Shown: piece by piece, positions 5,322-7,834 of the stretch
How positions within the stretch are numbered: position 1 is the first letter of the stretch
Layout of the letters: the number at the start of each line of letters is the position of its first letter
From: an uncultured bacterium
GTDB lineage: Bacteria > Bacteroidota > Bacteroidia > Bacteroidales > Marinifilaceae
NCBI GenBank assembly: GCA_905216195.1
Contig: CAJMSX010000089.1
Coordinates: forward strand, 1 to 7,834
Direction of reading: 5' to 3'
Length of the DNA stretch: 7,834 nt
Program-made: the position numbers and the translations under genes
Notes under the pieces: model-generated
Told to the model about the DNA's origin: nothing
The model's input: only the letters and a program-made list of their open reading frames with translations
Databases searched by the model: none

Positions 5322-7019
5322 ATGAATACGGAAATTTTAGGTAGTATATTACAGGTTACGGCTATGGTTGTGCTGGCCTATCCGCTAGGACGCTACATAG
5401 CGAAAGTTTATAAAGGAGAACGGACCTGGTCGGATTTTATGGTGCCCGTTGAAAGGCGGATTTTTAAATTTTGCGGCATTCATGCCGGGGAGGATATGAA
5501 CTGGAAAAAATTTCTGGTAGCCCTGCTGACCCTTAATGTGGTATGGTTTTTCTGGGGGATGATCTTGTTGGTTTGCCAAGGAGTTTTACCCTTGAATCCT
5601 GACGGAAATCCGGGACAATCTCCGGATTTGGCGTTTAATACCTGCATCAGTTTTATGGTCAATTGTAATTTGCAGCATTATAGCGGGGAAAGCGGATTGT
5701 CTTATTTTACCCAGTTATTCGTCATTATGCTTTTTCAGTTTATTACGGCTGCGACGGGGATGGCGGCTTTGGCAGGCGTCTTCAAAGCGATGGACTCCCG
5801 AAGCAGTAAGCAAATCGGTAATTTCTGGGTCTATCTGGTAAAGAGTTGTACCCGTATCTTACTGCCTTTGGCCTTGTTGGTGGGTTTTATTTTGATTTTA
5901 AACGGAACCCCGATGGGATTCGACGGAAAAATGGAATTGACTACGCTTGAAGGGAAAGCGCAATCCGTATCGCAGGGGCCCGCGGCAGCTATCATTCCGA
6001 TCAAACAATTGGGAACCAACGGGGGCGGTTATTTCGGTGTAAATTCTGCTCATCCGCTTGAGAATCCGACTTTTTTGACCAATGTGATCGAATGCTGGGC
6101 GATTCTGATTATCCCGATGGCGATGGTATTTGCCCTGGGATTTTATTTAAAACGGAAAAAACTGGCTTATACGATTTTTGGCGTTATGCTGTTTGGTTAT
6201 CTGGTCGGAGTGGTGGGTGCCCATTCTTATGAAATGCAGGGGAATCCCCGGATAGACGAGTTGGGGATTGCCCAGGATCTCGGAGCTATGGAAGGAAAGG
6301 AAATCCGTTTGGGAAGTGCTGCGACAGCTTTATGGAGCCAGACGACTACGGTAACGTCCAACGGGTCGGTCAACGGGATGCACGACAGCCTCATGCCGCT
6401 TACGGGTATGCTGACCGTGCTGAATATGATGATCAATTGTTGGTTCGGGGGAGTGGGGGTAGGCTTTCTGAACTATTATACCTTTATTATCATCGCTGTA
6501 TTCGTCAGTGGGTTAATGGTCGGTCGTACCCCGGAATTTCTGGGGAAAAAAGTAGAAGCCCGCGAAATGAAAATTGCGATGATCGTTGCCTTGGCTCATC
6601 CTTTTGTCATTTTGGTAGGTACAGGCATCGCTTCCTTTTTGGCGGCCCGGCATCCCGAATTGGCGGAGGCCTGGCTGAGTAATCCCTCTTTTCACGGTTT
6701 GAGCGAAATGTTGTACGAGTATACTTCGGCCGCTGCCAATAACGGTTCCGGATTCGAAGGTTTGGGCGATAATACGTATTTCTGGAATTTCACTACCGGT
6801 GTAGTGTTGATGGTGGGCCGTTATTTGCCGATTGTGGGGCAGGTGGCTATTGCCGGCTTGCTGGCTTCCAAAAAATTTATTCCGGAGAGTGCCGGCACGC
6901 TGAAGACAGATACCGTCACCTTTGCTGTCATGACGTTTGCTGTCATTTTTATCGTGGCGGCATTGGCCTTTTTCCCCGTCTTGACGCTGGGGCCGATTGC
7001 CGAGTTTCTGAATTTGTAA
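5322..7019 (+). CDS. kdpA: KdpA, K+-transporting ATPase ion-channel subunit
   Basis: KdpA is the inner-membrane channel-like subunit that selects and takes up K+ in the KdpFABC pump. The protein has 565 residues, close to the usual 550-580, with about ten membrane segments. The four selectivity-filter loops are recognisable: NCNLQHYSGE (114-123), LGTNGGGYFG (230-239), TTTVTSNGSVNG (341-352) and AAANNGSGFEG (470-480). The glycines and the GTNGGG, SNGS and NNGS cores are intact. Loop 1 reads N-C-N where Escherichia coli has T-N-T. Other family blocks are GRTPEFLGKKVEAREMK (401-417) and the C-terminal GPIAEFL. The ATG at 5322 follows an A/T-rich leader without a Shine-Dalgarno, and the MNTEILG start suits the family's first helix. 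kdpB follows about 10-20 bases later, so the two are certainly in one transcript. Confidence 0.98.
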   Translation: MNTEILGSILQVTAMVVLAYPLGRYIAKVYKGERTWSDFMVPVERRIFKFCGIHAGEDMNWKKFLVALLTLNVVWFFWGMILLVCQGVLPLNPDGNPGQSPDLAFNTCISFMVNCNLQHYSGESGLSYFTQLFVIMLFQFITAATGMAALAGVFKAMDSRSSKQIGNFWVYLVKSCTRILLPLALLVGFILILNGTPMGFDGKMELTTLEGKAQSVSQGPAAAIIPIKQLGTNGGGYFGVNSAHPLENPTFLTNVIECWAILIIPMAMVFALGFYLKRKKLAYTIFGVMLFGYLVGVVGAHSYEMQGNPRIDELGIAQDLGAMEGKEIRLGSAATALWSQTTTVTSNGSVNGMHDSLMPLTGMLTVLNMMINCWFGGVGVGFLNYYTFIIIAVFVSGLMVGRTPEFLGKKVEAREMKIAMIVALAHPFVILVGTGIASFLAARHPELAEAWLSNPSFHGLSEMLYEYTSAAANNGSGFEGLGDNTYFWNFTTGVVLMVGRYLPIVGQVAIAGLLASKKFIPESAGTLKTDTVTFAVMTFAVIFIVAALAFFPVLTLGPIAEFLNL

Positions 7020-7040
7020 TTTAAATGCATGAATAATAAG

Positions 7041-7834
7041 ATGAAAAATCATAAATCGACTTCTTTATTTCCGAAAGAGTTAGTCCTGGAAAGTATGAGA
7101 CAATCGTTCGTAAAATTGAATCCGCGAACGATGTTTCGGAATCCGGTTATGTTTGTGGTAGAAGTGTGTACGGTCATGATGCTGGTCGTCACGGTATATA
7201 CCGGTATAACCGGGAATAGCGGACAGGGTTCCGTGGGTTATAATGTTTCGGTTTTCCTCATTTTGTTCGTTACTTTATTGTTTGGCAACTTTGCGGAAGC
7301 TATAGCCGAAGCGAGAGGGAAAGCTCAGGCCGACAGTTTGAGGAAAACCCGGGAGGAAACCCCTGCGAAGGTGGTCCGGAACGGACAGATCCGGATGGTG
7401 AGCAGTAATCAGCTCCGGAAAGGAGACATTTTTGAATGTGAAGCGGGAGACGTCATTCCCTCGGACGGGGAAATTATCGAAGGTTTGGCTTCTATCGACG
7501 AAAGCGCCATTACCGGAGAGAGTGCTCCGGTGATCCGGGAAGCCGGCGGTGACAAAAGTTCGGTTACCGGGGGAACCAAGGTGCTTTCTGACCGGATCCG
7601 GGTGCAGGTAACGACCCAACCCGGGGAGTCCTTTCTAGACAAAATGATCGCTTTGGTGGAAGGAGCTTCCCGTCAAAAAACGCCGAATGAAATTGCATTG
7701 ACGATATTGCTGGCCGGTTTTACGCTGGTATTTGTGGTGGTATGTGCCACATTAAAGCCTTTCGGAGACTATACCGGGGCCAACATCACCATTGCGGCTT
7801 TTATTTCTCTTTTCGTCTGCCTGATTCCTACCAC
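7041..7834 (+). CDS. kdpB: KdpB, K+-transporting P-type ATPase catalytic subunit (3' truncated)
   Basis: KdpB hydrolyses ATP through a phospho-aspartate cycle and drives K+ movement through KdpA. The frame is open to the right edge: 264 full codons plus two bases, about 39 percent of a roughly 680-residue protein. Visible parts are the N-terminal tail, a first membrane pair (about 35-56 and 64-83), and the actuator domain (about 90-205) with SDGEIIEG (141-148) and the phosphatase loop TGES (158-161). A further membrane segment follows (about 219-238), then the start of the next, ending LIPT, which opens the conserved LIPTTIG block. The phosphorylated-aspartate loop DKTGT and the nucleotide domain lie outside the window. 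The serine of TGES is the position whose phosphorylation inhibits the E. coli pump at high K+. The start is uncertain: an in-frame ATG at 7029 would add four residues (MNNK). I prefer 7041 for its A-rich upstream context. Confidence 0.96.
   Translation, partial: MKNHKSTSLFPKELVLESMRQSFVKLNPRTMFRNPVMFVVEVCTVMMLVVTVYTGITGNSGQGSVGYNVSVFLILFVTLLFGNFAEAIAEARGKAQADSLRKTREETPAKVVRNGQIRMVSSNQLRKGDIFECEAGDVIPSDGEIIEGLASIDESAITGESAPVIREAGGDKSSVTGGTKVLSDRIRVQVTTQPGESFLDKMIALVEGASRQKTPNEIALTILLAGFTLVFVVVCATLKPFGDYTGANITIAAFISLFVCLIPT

Noticed and set aside
6513..7052. A 179-codon open frame on the minus strand, antisense to kdpA
   Set aside because: It lies wholly opposite a well-conserved gene, its translation is rich in H, Q and R with no recognisable domain, and no promoter or leader supports it.

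Overview
The window looks like a chromosomal segment from a member of the Bacteroidota, most likely order Bacteroidales. Two candidate promoters carry the Bacteroidota-type -7 box TAnnTTTG. Most starts lack a Shine-Dalgarno sequence and sit behind A/T-rich leaders. The protein families (a GH20 exo-hexosaminidase with a signal peptide, a YugP-type zinc peptidase, KdpF/KdpA/KdpB) also fit a gut Bacteroidales. I cannot fix the genus; Odoribacteraceae is only a guess from general resemblance. Nothing suggests a mobile element, prophage, CRISPR array or recent transfer.

Layout. (1) 1-686, plus: the C-terminal half of S-adenosylmethionine synthetase (metK), cut by the left edge. (2) 802-1509, minus: a membrane zinc metallopeptidase (HECGH motif), converging on metK, with a strong hairpin terminator between them. 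(3) 1510-1746: a divergent promoter region with one good TAnnTTTG box facing each way. (4) 1747-3105, plus: a complete NtrC-type response regulator (receiver, sigma-54 AAA+ with intact GAFTGA, Fis-type HTH) without an adjacent histidine kinase. (5) 3123-4763, plus: a secreted GH20 beta-N-acetylhexosaminidase, 17 bases behind the regulator and probably co-transcribed with it. (6) 4764-5065: a 302-base non-coding region with several inverted repeats and a candidate promoter. (7) 5066-7834, plus: the start of a high-affinity potassium uptake (Kdp) operon: an unrecognised 30-residue membrane microprotein, a 26-residue KdpF, full KdpA, and the first 264 codons of KdpB, cut by the right edge.

How it fits together. 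KdpFABC is an ATP-driven K+ pump made when K+ is scarce. Its usual KdpD/KdpE regulators are not visible here and could lie beyond the right edge. The nearest regulator is the sigma-54 activator upstream. The kdp leader contains a GGCAC element that partly resembles the -24 part of a sigma-54 promoter, preceded by palindromes that could be activator sites. The link between that activator and kdp is a hypothesis; the -12 element is imperfect and a housekeeping -7 box overlaps it. The points most worth a second look are the cysteine-rich microprotein ahead of kdpF, the unusually strong Shine-Dalgarno that starts kdpF, and the possible sigma-54 control of kdp.
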